Source of the DNA: Chitinophaga pinensis
Lineage (GTDB): Bacteria; Bacteroidota; Bacteroidia; Chitinophagales; Chitinophagaceae
DNA length: 64,000 bases
Direction: 5' to 3'
Assembly: GCA_943333125.1 (NCBI GenBank)
Contig: CALQSB010000005.1
Location: forward strand, 26,471 to 90,470
Shown here: piece by piece, positions 25,792 through 34,476 of the stretch
Numbering within the stretch: position 1 is the first letter of the stretch
How the letters are laid out: each line of letters opens with the position of its first letter
Notes under the pieces: model-generated
Database searches by the model: none
What the model saw: only the letters and a program-made list of their open reading frames with translations
Told to the model about the DNA's origin: nothing
Program-made: the position numbers and the translations under genes

Positions 25792-27684
25792 CTAATCCAC
25801 TCTCCTCACAAAAATATTCCCCGACATACTCCTTGCCTTATATTTATCTCCATCTTTTTTTGCTTCCAAAGAATTGATTTGGTATTTGACTTCTATTTTT
25901 TTATTGATTGCTTTTAATTGCATTTTATCCGGTGCAACATTTACTTCTGATTTGGTTTCATTGAATAAACGCTGCAACATATCATTGAAATTCAAATTGA
26001 AAGGCTGTTGTTTCAATTCTATCTTCTGGTCATCGGCTTCAAGTATCAAAGGTGTTTTTTCATCAGAATTATATATTACTTTATAAGAAACCGAATCCAA
26101 ATCGAAAGAACAAACAATGGATTCATCATCATTATAATTATAATCACTAAAACTCATGGTGTAATCATAGCCTTTTACATTTAATAATTTTTCATCACCG
26201 GTTGTATTGAAATTAACATACTCGCTTTCTGTTTCATAACGATTTTCGTATTCAAGTCCCATGGCATTCATATAAATTTCCGCTTCATTATAATAATTAT
26301 TTTCTTTTGATTTCATTTTAGCATCAACTAGAGAATCAATATTCTGCGTATACCAGCTTCTAATCGAAGTAAATCCATGAAAATCATCCATATAATCCAA
26401 GATTGAATACACTTCATTGTGCAATGAATCTGAAAGTAATTTCTCATTTTTGAATGCTACGCTTTCATTATTTTTATTGAAAACCGATTCATTCTGTATT
26501 TTTCCGTCTTTTAAAATGGCGGCCTTTTCAAGAATAGCTTTTAATCTTTTTACTTGATAATGTTCACTCACAGAAAACATCCCCCAAGGACCGAATGATA
26601 TCAACAACAACATAATAGCCAGTGAAACCGGAATGAATTTGATATTGGTTTTACCTATAATTGTATAAACACAAACCACACAAAGCCAGATGCCCAAAAA
26701 GAAAACCACATATCTTTTGATGGTAATCCCATAATCATCAATCCTCATTAAAATGGCAATGAATAAAATCACTAACAAAGGAATCAAAATCACATAGAAT
26801 AATTTTGAAGCTTTCTTAATCCATTCATTTTCTTTTTGGTTCCCATAAGGATACAATAATAAAAAAGTAAGTACGCCCAGTATTGAAACGCAAATGATCA
26901 AATAGGAAACAATTCCTTTGGGCCAATCCCATGATAGTAAAATTTTCCCTCCATAGAAATATAAAATCACTAAATAAAGAGCCAGCAATGACAATAAAAT
27001 GTATTGAGCAAATATTTTAAGTCCTTTAGGATATACCTCAATTGAATCCAGCTGATCAAAATCTTCGGGAATACCGCTTAGAAAAAACCAGGTATTAAAA
27101 ATGCCCGCAATGAAAATATAAATATCAAAGTATAATTTTTCATGAATTTTAATTTCGAAAAGCATCTTCATTGACACTAACGCCAATGCCAATCCTATAT
27201 ACAAGACACCCGAAAATAAAACTGACGTCCATATTCTGATAAAAAGAATTTTATTGTGCTGCCAGAATCCATTGATTTGCTTGCTGAATACAAATGGTAT
27301 AAATGAAACCAGTAAATGTGCGGTAATGTTGTAAATCGCATATTTAATATATGGCAATGCCGTATTATGGGTAGATTCCGCGTTGGGTAAAGTAAAATAA
27401 ATCGCAGTTAGCAATCCTGTTACTAACAACATCAGTAACCAATGTTTTAGGGAATCCAATTTCTTTTTTCCTGAAATAATAGTAGCACTAAAAAACAACG
27501 GAATTCCAAGGCTTGCGGTTAGCATCAGATTTATATAAGGAAAAAAGTTTTTTACATGACTTTCTTTTTCTGTCAAATAAATACCAATAACAACTGCAAT
27601 CGTAGATGCTAGTAATGTTAGCGGAAATCTTATCAATGATTTTCGAGCATTGGATAACAAATAATTAAAAGAAGGAAGTTTCAT
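25792..27684 (-). CDS. DUF4153-type polytopic membrane protein
   Basis: 630 residues from the ATG at 27684 (the open frame reaches 27759, but MKLPSFNYLLSNARKSLIRFPLTLLAS is the family-like start). About 11-12 hydrophobic segments in the first ~410 residues are followed by a ~220-residue soluble C-terminal domain with many Tyr/Glu/Asn residues. The RFPLTLLASTIAVVIGIYL start and the DxPE-type loop with GIPEDFDQLDSIEVYPKGLKIFAQYILL match DUF4153. Function unknown. Nothing is close upstream, since ung is divergent. Confidence 0.75.
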   Translation of the reverse strand: MKLPSFNYLLSNARKSLIRFPLTLLASTIAVVIGIYLTEKESHVKNFFPYINLMLTASLGIPLFFSATIISGKKKLDSLKHWLLMLLVTGLLTAIYFTLPNAESTHNTALPYIKYAIYNITAHLLVSFIPFVFSKQINGFWQHNKILFIRIWTSVLFSGVLYIGLALALVSMKMLFEIKIHEKLYFDIYIFIAGIFNTWFFLSGIPEDFDQLDSIEVYPKGLKIFAQYILLSLLALYLVILYFYGGKILLSWDWPKGIVSYLIICVSILGVLTFLLLYPYGNQKENEWIKKASKLFYVILIPLLVILFIAILMRIDDYGITIKRYVVFFLGIWLCVVCVYTIIGKTNIKFIPVSLAIMLLLISFGPWGMFSVSEHYQVKRLKAILEKAAILKDGKIQNESVFNKNNESVAFKNEKLLSDSLHNEVYSILDYMDDFHGFTSIRSWYTQNIDSLVDAKMKSKENNYYNEAEIYMNAMGLEYENRYETESEYVNFNTTGDEKLLNVKGYDYTMSFSDYNYNDDESIVCSFDLDSVSYKVIYNSDEKTPLILEADDQKIELKQQPFNLNFNDMLQRLFNETKSEVNVAPDKMQLKAINKKIEVKYQINSLEAKKDGDKYKARSMSGNIFVRRVD

Positions 27685-27823
27685 AATTGAAGTTTCATGA
27701 ATTATTAATAAAAGCATTTGAAGATAAAGTAATTTGTTTAAAAAACTACTTCGCTTCATTTGCGCTGTTTGATTTATTTTTACAGAAGGCTGGTTTTTTG
27801 TATATTAAATCTCATAAAATAAA

Positions 27824-28516
27824 ATGGATGTAAAACTTCATCCTTCCTGGAAATCTGCATTGGAAAACGAATTTGAGAAAAATTATTTTCAGCAGATGAT
27901 TATGTTATTAAGAACCGAAAAGATTTTGGGTAAAACAAGCTTCCCCCCAGGCCCTCTTATTTTTAATGCATTTAATACAACCCCTTTCGAAAAGGTAACG
28001 GTGGTGATTTTAGGCCAGGATCCGTATCATGGGCCCGGGCAAGCTCACGGCCTAAGTTTTTCGGTTCCAACTGGTGTTAAACCTCCCCCTTCTTTAGTCA
28101 ATATTTTCAAAGAGATTCAAAATGATATTGGCATTAAACTTGCCCCCAGTTATGGCAATTTAACCAAATGGGCACAACAAGGAGTGTTGTTGCTCAATGC
28201 TGCATTAACAGTAAGATCTGGTGAACCTTTCAGTCATGCAAAAATCGGATGGGCACAATTCACAGATGCTGTAATTCAGGCAATTTCTGATAAAAAAGAA
28301 AATGTCGTTTTTCTATTATGGGGTAAATTTGCTCAGGAAAAATTAGTCTTAATTGATCAGAATAAACATTTTGTTTTAAAAGCAGCTCATCCTTCTCCTT
28401 TCTCAGCCGATAAAGGATTTTATGGTTGTAAACATTTTTCAAAAACAAATGAACTCCTTGTAAAGCAGGGATTAAATCCTATCGACTGGAAATTATTGAT
28501 TGATCACATTGACTGA
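27824..28516 (+). CDS. ung: Uracil-DNA glycosylase (family 1)
   Basis: 230 residues, as expected for Ung. Motif [19 protein letters not shown] (catalytic Asp near 66), [12 protein letters not shown] with the uracil-binding Asn, and motif [18 protein letters not shown] (His near 188). It removes uracil from DNA as the first step of base excision repair. It is a stand-alone gene, divergent from the DUF4153 gene. Confidence 0.96.
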   Translation: MDVKLHPSWKSALENEFEKNYFQQMIMLLRTEKILGKTSFPPGPLIFNAFNTTPFEKVTVVILGQDPYHGPGQAHGLSFSVPTGVKPPPSLVNIFKEIQNDIGIKLAPSYGNLTKWAQQGVLLLNAALTVRSGEPFSHAKIGWAQFTDAVIQAISDKKENVVFLLWGKFAQEKLVLIDQNKHFVLKAAHPSPFSADKGFYGCKHFSKTNELLVKQGLNPIDWKLLIDHID

Positions 28517-28602
28517 AACATCAGGCATTTGTTGATAAATTGTACTTCTGGAAATTAATTGAATCCATGAAATATCCATAACGAAACTTGTGATACCAAT
28601 CA

Positions 28603-28628
28603 GGGACAGCTTGCCCCGAAATCTCGGG
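28603..28628 (+). repeat. Dispersed GGGA-GCTTG-CCCGA-ATCT-GGG element, copy 1
   Basis: A 26-bp palindrome-like element in the gap before plsC. A second copy in the opposite orientation at 57613-57639 matches at 21 of 26 positions, with the differences clustered at symmetrical sites. It is a small dispersed repeat of unknown role. Confidence 0.6.
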
Positions 28629-28675
28629 TATAAAAAAGGCTATATCATGTGACCAAAACAAACTATTATTAAGAC

Positions 28676-29410
28676 ATGAAATTTATAAAAAACATTTTTG
28701 CGAGAGTCTGGGCTTTATGGGGACTGGTTAGTTTTGTAATTAGTTTTCTGCTTATTCTTTTACCTGCAATGATTTCTAATTTGTACAAGGACGAAAAAAA
28801 AGGACAGCTTTATTTTATTCGTGTATCAAAAATATGGATGAATGTTTGGCTTTTTCTAATTGGTTGCAATTTAAAAGTAAAAGGAAAAGATAATTTCAAA
28901 GCATCACAAAATTATATTGTAGTTTTTAATCACAATACATTACTGGATGTTCCTTTGTCATCACCTTATACTCCAGGCGCTAATAAAACAATAGGGAAAG
29001 CCTCTTTTTCAAAGGTTCCCTTATTTGGCCTTTTTTACAAAAGAGGTGCAATTCTCATTGATCGCAATGATGAACAAAGCAGAAAAAAAAGTTTTGAATT
29101 GATGATAAGCACATTGTCTATGGGAATGCACATGTGCATCTATCCCGAAGGTACCCGAAACCGAACTGACCAAATATTGAAACCATTTTACGACGGAGCT
29201 TTCCGGCTTTCTGTAGAAACGAATACACCAATTATTCCTTGTATCATCAGAGGTACAAAAGAAGCCATGCCGATTCATAAATTTTTATACCTTTACCCAA
29301 CATCGCTAAGTCTTACATTTCTTCCTCCAGTATCACCAGAAGGCCTAAACGCAAAAGAATTAAATAAAAATGTTTTTGATTTGATGTGGAAAGAACTACA
29401 AGCCCCCTAA
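28676..29410 (+). CDS. plsC: 1-acyl-sn-glycerol-3-phosphate acyltransferase
   Basis: 244 residues. An N-terminal membrane helix (about 15-35), then the HX4D motif in FNHNTLLD (His86, Asp91), a FSKVPLFGLFYKRGAILIDR block, YPEGTRNR near 160 and PIIPCIIRGT near 190. It acylates lysophosphatidate to phosphatidate at the inner membrane. The last codons and the stop TAA (ELQAP-stop) fall inside an inverted-repeat element, so the extreme C-terminus has been set by that insertion. Confidence 0.9.
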   Translation: MKFIKNIFARVWALWGLVSFVISFLLILLPAMISNLYKDEKKGQLYFIRVSKIWMNVWLFLIGCNLKVKGKDNFKASQNYIVVFNHNTLLDVPLSSPYTPGANKTIGKASFSKVPLFGLFYKRGAILIDRNDEQSRKKSFELMISTLSMGMHMCIYPEGTRNRTDQILKPFYDGAFRLSVETNTPIIPCIIRGTKEAMPIHKFLYLYPTSLSLTFLPPVSPEGLNAKELNKNVFDLMWKELQAP

Positions 29411-29565
29411 ATCCCCCAAAGGGGGACTTTGATTATGTTTTATTTTGGATGTTTTGTTGGCGTATACTTAATAAGCATTTTGTAATAATGGAATGTAATT
29501 GACTTTATTTTGAGGCAGCCCAGCAAGGCGCAATCAAAGTCCCCCTTTGGGGGATTGAGGGGGCT
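29401..29565. repeat. 165-bp inverted-repeat element between convergent plsC and lptD
   Basis: Arms of 33 bp (29401-29433 and 29533-29565) are reverse complements with a single mismatch. Each contains CCCCCAAAGGGGG. They flank about 100 bp without a gene. The plsC stop (TAA in the left arm) and two bases of the lptD stop (TAG at 29564-29566) lie in the element. Each arm is itself a hairpin, so it may also work as a bidirectional terminator. Confidence 0.8.
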
Positions 29566-32311
29566 ACAAATCATAAAAATATCTGGTGCGGTTAACATGC
29601 AAATCTCTGAGCATACTTGATTTAGGACTGATATTAATACTGAAGTAACGGTACTTCCCAACTGGAGACATGACAATATTCATTTGCCAGCAATGTAAAT
29701 CTCTGGATAAATTAACGGACAAAACGCCCAATTGGTGTTCGGTGATATTAAAAGATCCCGACATGCCTACTTTCCACTTTGGTGTTAAACTAATGTTGCC
29801 ATTCCAGTTGAAATCCTGATTTATTTTGGTATCGAATTTTCCTGGATTTGTGTAAGACATCGTACTAGAAAATCTCAAAGAATAAGAAATATCTGCCGTC
29901 CATGGCGAAGTAAAATCAACAAATTCATTTGGGTTATTGTGCATATAACTGGCTTCCTGTTCATTTTCATCCATTACATTATTGCTCACCGAATTTTTAC
30001 TTGAAAGTGAATTGTCTTTTTTGCCTGATTTTTCGCCACCGCTGAATCTACTTTGCAAAGAGACCCCTCCGCTGGTAAGCCTACCTAGAGAAACTGGATG
30101 CTGAGTCCAGACCAGCTTGTCGATTTTTCTGCCCTGACTGTTATATAGATAGGGATCAAATTGTGCGTTGGCAGTAATATTTATTTTATCAAACAAATTG
30201 CTTCTTGCTGATAAATTAATTGGCGAGATTCTGAATGAATCGGCAAGAAAATTATAACTGCTGTTAATGCTTAACCCGTCTAACAAGGATACTTTTTTCA
30301 TTGATGCGGCAGTGGTATCCTTTAAATTTTTTACTTTCATCTGAAGCACATTGTCAATTCCAAAGCTTAATCCTCCAAATCTACTGTCTGAAAACGCACC
30401 AAATACACTTCGTTCATAATAACTGTATTTTGACACATTTCCTGAGGTATCGATTTGTGTGGTATAATAATTAGCCGCATTCATATTGGGTTTATAAATA
30501 GCCGAGATGCTGGGTCTGATTTCGTGGCGAATAGCTTGAACTTTGCTATTCTTACCAAATCCAAGCATCCCAAATATCCTCGTGCTCATGCCAATCCCAA
30601 AACCCATATCTCTTGCTGTATAAAATCCATTATTAATGACGGTATCTACTTTCTGTTGGCTGGGATTCCACTTGCGAATAAATCTTTCCTGATACCATCT
30701 TTCCTGATAGGTAACGGAAGGCGATACCTGAAGCGCACCCAATGACGGAAGCGATAATGATATTGGCACACTATGACTGGCGCCCCATTTAAAATTGTTA
30801 TTAAGTTGCTCAGAAATATTATGTGCCGTATCATAAAAATAAGACAGACTGCGGGCGTTGGTACTCAAAGCTATCCCAATATTTTCGTACCATTTATATT
30901 CCCCCAGTGCTTCCTTTCTTCTAAACGGATACTGAGTATTTACATTAAATGATAAGTCTGGAAACCGGATATTAATCAATCTCGAATTGGTATTCTGATC
31001 ATGATTTGCACTTGCAGATAAATTAAAAGGCTTATTCTTCCATGCTTTTGTAAAAGTAATAGATGAAGAAAGCTGATTGGTAAAATTTAGCGCAGGGCTA
31101 TTGGGTACCTGAGCATTAAATTTACTGCTGCCCGCATTTACATTGGCACTGAATGTTTCTCCTGGCCTGGCTTTTGAATCCACGCTGTGTGTCCATCTTA
31201 TGTTGAATGTTTTTGATGATGAATAATCCGGATCACCTTTAAATCCTGTTTTAAATCGCTGCATGTCAAACGAAAAATTACCCTGATATCTGTATCTTTT
31301 AAAATAACGGGGGTTTACATTAAATGTCCAACCGCCATAAGAATATAAAGTCCCCCGGGTTACCACATCCCAGTTAGGATTTAATATTTTATAATAACCC
31401 AGTCCTTCCATTGCCAAACCTAATTGTTCATTTGCAGTAAAGTTGGGAGCAATAAATCCTGAGTGCCGGCCTTGTGTTAAGGGATAAATTCCGAAAGGAA
31501 GTACAATGGGCAGCGGAACTCCATCTACCTCCGGATGAACGGGACCTGTAAATGCCACTTTTTTATTTATAAATTTCACTTTGTTGCTTACGAATGCAAA
31601 ATGAGGCGTATCTAAATTACAACTGGTAAACCGGCCATTCAATGCATAAAAAACGTTTGCATCCACTTTTTTTATTTTCTCTCCATACACAAACATTTCC
31701 CCTTGCTGTGTATAGGTGCCTTTGGTAAGCCCCTTTCCGGTTTTCATGTTAAAATAAATAGTGTCGCTTATTGATTTAAAATCAGCCTGCATAAAACTGG
31801 GATAAGCCAGCACTTTTCCTGTAGAATCTTTTATAAGGAATGCTTTAACCGTATTTGTACTCTGATCAAACTGAATGAAAGGTGCTGATAATTTATTGTC
31901 CGAATAATTAACTTTAGAAGTTTTACCATATAATAGCAATTTCTTTTCCGGGATATCAAAAACCATTGAATCATCGGCATGGTAATTTACCGGAGCGGAA
32001 AGCGAGTCTTTGGATGACTTGAAATTAAATGTGTCTCTATTAGGGATTATGAGGGTATCGTTTTTTAATATTCTTAATGTCGAATCAATATTTGAAGCCA
32101 TTTCCACAATTGGAGATCCTATTTTTTCGATTAGGGAAGAAGTGTCCAGGAAGTTGGTTTTTACAGGTATTGTATCGTAAATTTTAAAAGAATAATTTTC
32201 GAAAGAATGATAAATAAAGTTTGCTCTAGAATAGAATGTTAATATGACAAGTATAAATGCCAATAGCCCGCTTAATATATTTTTTGCCTTACCTTTGTGC
32301 CGTTGCTTCAT
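29564..32311 (-). CDS. lptD: LPS-assembly outer membrane protein LptD
   Basis: 915 residues. An N-terminal hydrophobic segment (about 13-30) is followed by an OstA-like beta domain (about 130-260: PEKKLLLYGKTSKVNYSDNKL, FKSISDTIYFNMKTGKGLTKGTYTQ) and a long C-terminal beta-barrel with alternating aromatic strands. GFIAPNFTANEQLGLAMEGLGYY marks the conserved plug/barrel junction. It inserts lipopolysaccharide in the outer leaflet of the outer membrane. It is divergent from the amidase/MCE/OstA-like genes, so two LPS-export proteins are neighbours. Confidence 0.88.
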   Translation of the reverse strand: MKQRHKGKAKNILSGLLAFILVILTFYSRANFIYHSFENYSFKIYDTIPVKTNFLDTSSLIEKIGSPIVEMASNIDSTLRILKNDTLIIPNRDTFNFKSSKDSLSAPVNYHADDSMVFDIPEKKLLLYGKTSKVNYSDNKLSAPFIQFDQSTNTVKAFLIKDSTGKVLAYPSFMQADFKSISDTIYFNMKTGKGLTKGTYTQQGEMFVYGEKIKKVDANVFYALNGRFTSCNLDTPHFAFVSNKVKFINKKVAFTGPVHPEVDGVPLPIVLPFGIYPLTQGRHSGFIAPNFTANEQLGLAMEGLGYYKILNPNWDVVTRGTLYSYGGWTFNVNPRYFKRYRYQGNFSFDMQRFKTGFKGDPDYSSSKTFNIRWTHSVDSKARPGETFSANVNAGSSKFNAQVPNSPALNFTNQLSSSITFTKAWKNKPFNLSASANHDQNTNSRLINIRFPDLSFNVNTQYPFRRKEALGEYKWYENIGIALSTNARSLSYFYDTAHNISEQLNNNFKWGASHSVPISLSLPSLGALQVSPSVTYQERWYQERFIRKWNPSQQKVDTVINNGFYTARDMGFGIGMSTRIFGMLGFGKNSKVQAIRHEIRPSISAIYKPNMNAANYYTTQIDTSGNVSKYSYYERSVFGAFSDSRFGGLSFGIDNVLQMKVKNLKDTTAASMKKVSLLDGLSINSSYNFLADSFRISPINLSARSNLFDKINITANAQFDPYLYNSQGRKIDKLVWTQHPVSLGRLTSGGVSLQSRFSGGEKSGKKDNSLSSKNSVSNNVMDENEQEASYMHNNPNEFVDFTSPWTADISYSLRFSSTMSYTNPGKFDTKINQDFNWNGNISLTPKWKVGMSGSFNITEHQLGVLSVNLSRDLHCWQMNIVMSPVGKYRYFSINISPKSSMLRDLHVNRTRYFYDL

Positions 32312-32321
32312 ATATAAGGGG

Positions 32322-32329
32322 CAAAAATA
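32322..32329 (-). promoter_or_regulatory. -7 box of lptD
   Basis: On the minus strand TATTTTTG, a perfect match, only 10 bases before the ATG, implying a very short 5' leader. Confidence 0.5.
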
Positions 32330-32400
32330 ACCATATTACAATAATGTATTTGTGAATAATTTTACAAATGCAAGGCCTATTCATAAAACCTGAGTTATCC

Positions 32401-33381
32401 ATGTTAAAACATAGATTGTTTTTTACCCTATTGGCTGGTTGTTTTGTTTTGTTTTCAATTTCCGCATTTGCCCAACAACCCAAGAAATTAAAAACAATAA
32501 TTGTAGATGCTGGTCACGGTGGTGATGATTTTGGTGCTATAGGACAATATGAGCATTCAATGAGATCTAATGAAAAAGATGTCACTCTTGCTATTTCCCT
32601 GAAACTTGTAGAAGAATTAAAAAAACAATTGCCTGAAATAAATGTAGTTCCCACACGAACCGCTGACATCTATCAAACCCCTATCGAAAAAGCAAATATT
32701 GCAAATGAAAATAAAGGCGACCTGTTTATTTGTATTCATGCTGATTCGGGGCCATTAAAAACAGGCAGAAGACAAACTGGAACACGAACGGTAACCCGAT
32801 ATAAGGTCACTTACAAAGGAAAAGGCAAAAAAAAGAAAAAAATATCCACTCCTTATAAAGCAGTAGAACCGGTTTATGACTACTATAAGTTACCATTAGA
32901 AAGAAATGGAACCAGTGTATGGATATTCGCTGCTCACAAAACAAGTGAAAAACTTAAGGCCATAATGAGTGAGGAAGGCCAGAATGAAGGTGAATACCAA
33001 ATTGAAGCCGGCGCCGATTCCTCTATTAATAACTTTGATTTTAATACTCCCGAGGGAAGGGCTATTGCTCAGATTTACGCTAAAAGATATCAGGAAAAAA
33101 GTGACCGTCTGGCAACCTTGGTAAATGAAGAAATTGAAAAAACAGACAGACCTGCTTTAGGTGTTAACCAAAGGCAAAAAGGAATCTGGGTGTTGCAAGC
33201 CACCAATATGCCTGCTATATTAATTGAAACTGGATTCATCAACAATCCTGAAGATGAGAAATTTCTGAATAGCGAATCTGGTCAGCAACAAATGGCAGCA
33301 TCTATAGTCGCTTCCATTATTCGCTATAAAACTCAAATTGAAAATACAAATCACACATCCCCAGCATCAACAAACAAATAA
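32401..33381 (+). CDS. N-acetylmuramoyl-L-alanine amidase (Amidase_3)
   Basis: 326 residues from the ATG at 32401; an ATG at 32368 adds 11 residues before a good signal peptide (MLKHRLFFTLLAGCFVLFSISAFAQ), so the later start is preferred. Amidase_3 zinc motifs: VDAGHGGDDFGAIG (His), a Glu in the NEKDVTLAISLKLVEELK helix, FICIHADSG (second His) and ILIETGFINNPEDEKFL with the catalytic Glu. It cleaves the glycan-peptide bond of peptidoglycan. An unusual Lys-rich insertion (YKGKGKKKKKISTPYK, about 137-152) interrupts the domain. It is followed by the MCE gene. Confidence 0.9.
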   Translation: MLKHRLFFTLLAGCFVLFSISAFAQQPKKLKTIIVDAGHGGDDFGAIGQYEHSMRSNEKDVTLAISLKLVEELKKQLPEINVVPTRTADIYQTPIEKANIANENKGDLFICIHADSGPLKTGRRQTGTRTVTRYKVTYKGKGKKKKKISTPYKAVEPVYDYYKLPLERNGTSVWIFAAHKTSEKLKAIMSEEGQNEGEYQIEAGADSSINNFDFNTPEGRAIAQIYAKRYQEKSDRLATLVNEEIEKTDRPALGVNQRQKGIWVLQATNMPAILIETGFINNPEDEKFLNSESGQQQMAASIVASIIRYKTQIENTNHTSPASTNK

Positions 33382-33424
33382 TAATTGTCGGTTTTATACC
33401 TCGACATATAAAAAAAAATAACAG

Positions 33425-34447
33425 GTGAAAATTAATAACGAAACAAAAATTGGAATCATAGGTGTAATCACAGTTGTACTTTTTGTTCTTGGATTCAACT
33501 TTCTAAAAGGGAAAAGAATATTCTCCAATAATTTAATTCTTTACGCAAAATTTCAGGACATACAGGGATTAGCTACTTCAAATCCTGTAATCATCAAAGG
33601 ACTTGAGGTTGGCAAAATAAATGCCATTACCATCGACAAAAACATGAAAGAAATAAAGGTTGAAATTTCAATTAATAAAGTCATTAATATACCCTCCAAT
33701 TCCATTGCTATTGTTTCTCCAAATCCATTAAGTATTACAAAATTAGAAATCAAATTTGGGGATGCACCAACTTATTTGAAAAGCTACGACAGTATAAGCG
33801 TTTCGCCCAGTGAAGATTTTATCGGAAATATGATTAACAGCAAAGTTGATCCTTTATTATCCTCTGCGATGAAGTCAATTAATTCAATTGACTCTATTTT
33901 AACGAATGCCAATAATTTATTAAACGAAAATAATAAAAGAAATTTATCTGCCACTATTGAAAACCTGAATAAAATTACAGCCTCTGTTGTTTTATCTTCC
34001 GTATCACTTCAAAACATTCTCGACAAAGACAAAGGTCCGCTAACGAAAACCCTTAAGAACGTTAATTCCTTTACGGAAAATCTGGCAGCCAATAATGAAA
34101 AAATAAATGGAGTATTAAATAATCTGGACAAAACATCTACTCATTTATCAACGCTTGATTTACAAAAAACGCTTACTTCACTGGATTCTACAATTAATAG
34201 TTTAAAAATCACCCTGGATAAAACAAATAGTAAAGATGGCACGGTAGGCTTATTATTAAATGATCCTACTTTATACAAAAACCTTACCTCTACCAGCAAT
34301 AAAATAAATATTTTGCTTGATGATGTAAGACTGCATCCTAAAAGATATGTTTCACTTTCGTTGTTTGGAAAAAAATCAAATGAAACGCCATTAAGTGAAC
34401 CATTGCCTGATACGATCAGCGCTCCTTATCTAAAAAGTAAAAACTGA
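33425..34447 (+). CDS. MlaD/MCE-family lipid transport protein
   Basis: 340 residues starting at GTG. One N-terminal membrane anchor (about 8-27) precedes a single MCE domain (LYAKFQDIQGLATSNPVIIKGLEVGKINAI, about 39-110). The rest is helical and rich in Asn/Leu/Ser, as in MlaD-type proteins, whose hexamers bridge the periplasm. It would carry phospholipid between membranes. No MlaE or MlaF genes are in the window. It lies in a same-strand run from the amidase to the OstA-like gene, suggesting one envelope operon. Confidence 0.85.
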   Translation: MKINNETKIGIIGVITVVLFVLGFNFLKGKRIFSNNLILYAKFQDIQGLATSNPVIIKGLEVGKINAITIDKNMKEIKVEISINKVINIPSNSIAIVSPNPLSITKLEIKFGDAPTYLKSYDSISVSPSEDFIGNMINSKVDPLLSSAMKSINSIDSILTNANNLLNENNKRNLSATIENLNKITASVVLSSVSLQNILDKDKGPLTKTLKNVNSFTENLAANNEKINGVLNNLDKTSTHLSTLDLQKTLTSLDSTINSLKITLDKTNSKDGTVGLLLNDPTLYKNLTSTSNKINILLDDVRLHPKRYVSLSLFGKKSNETPLSEPLPDTISAPYLKSKN

Positions 34448-34476
34448 TAATAAGGAATTTATCTTTAATTGAAATT

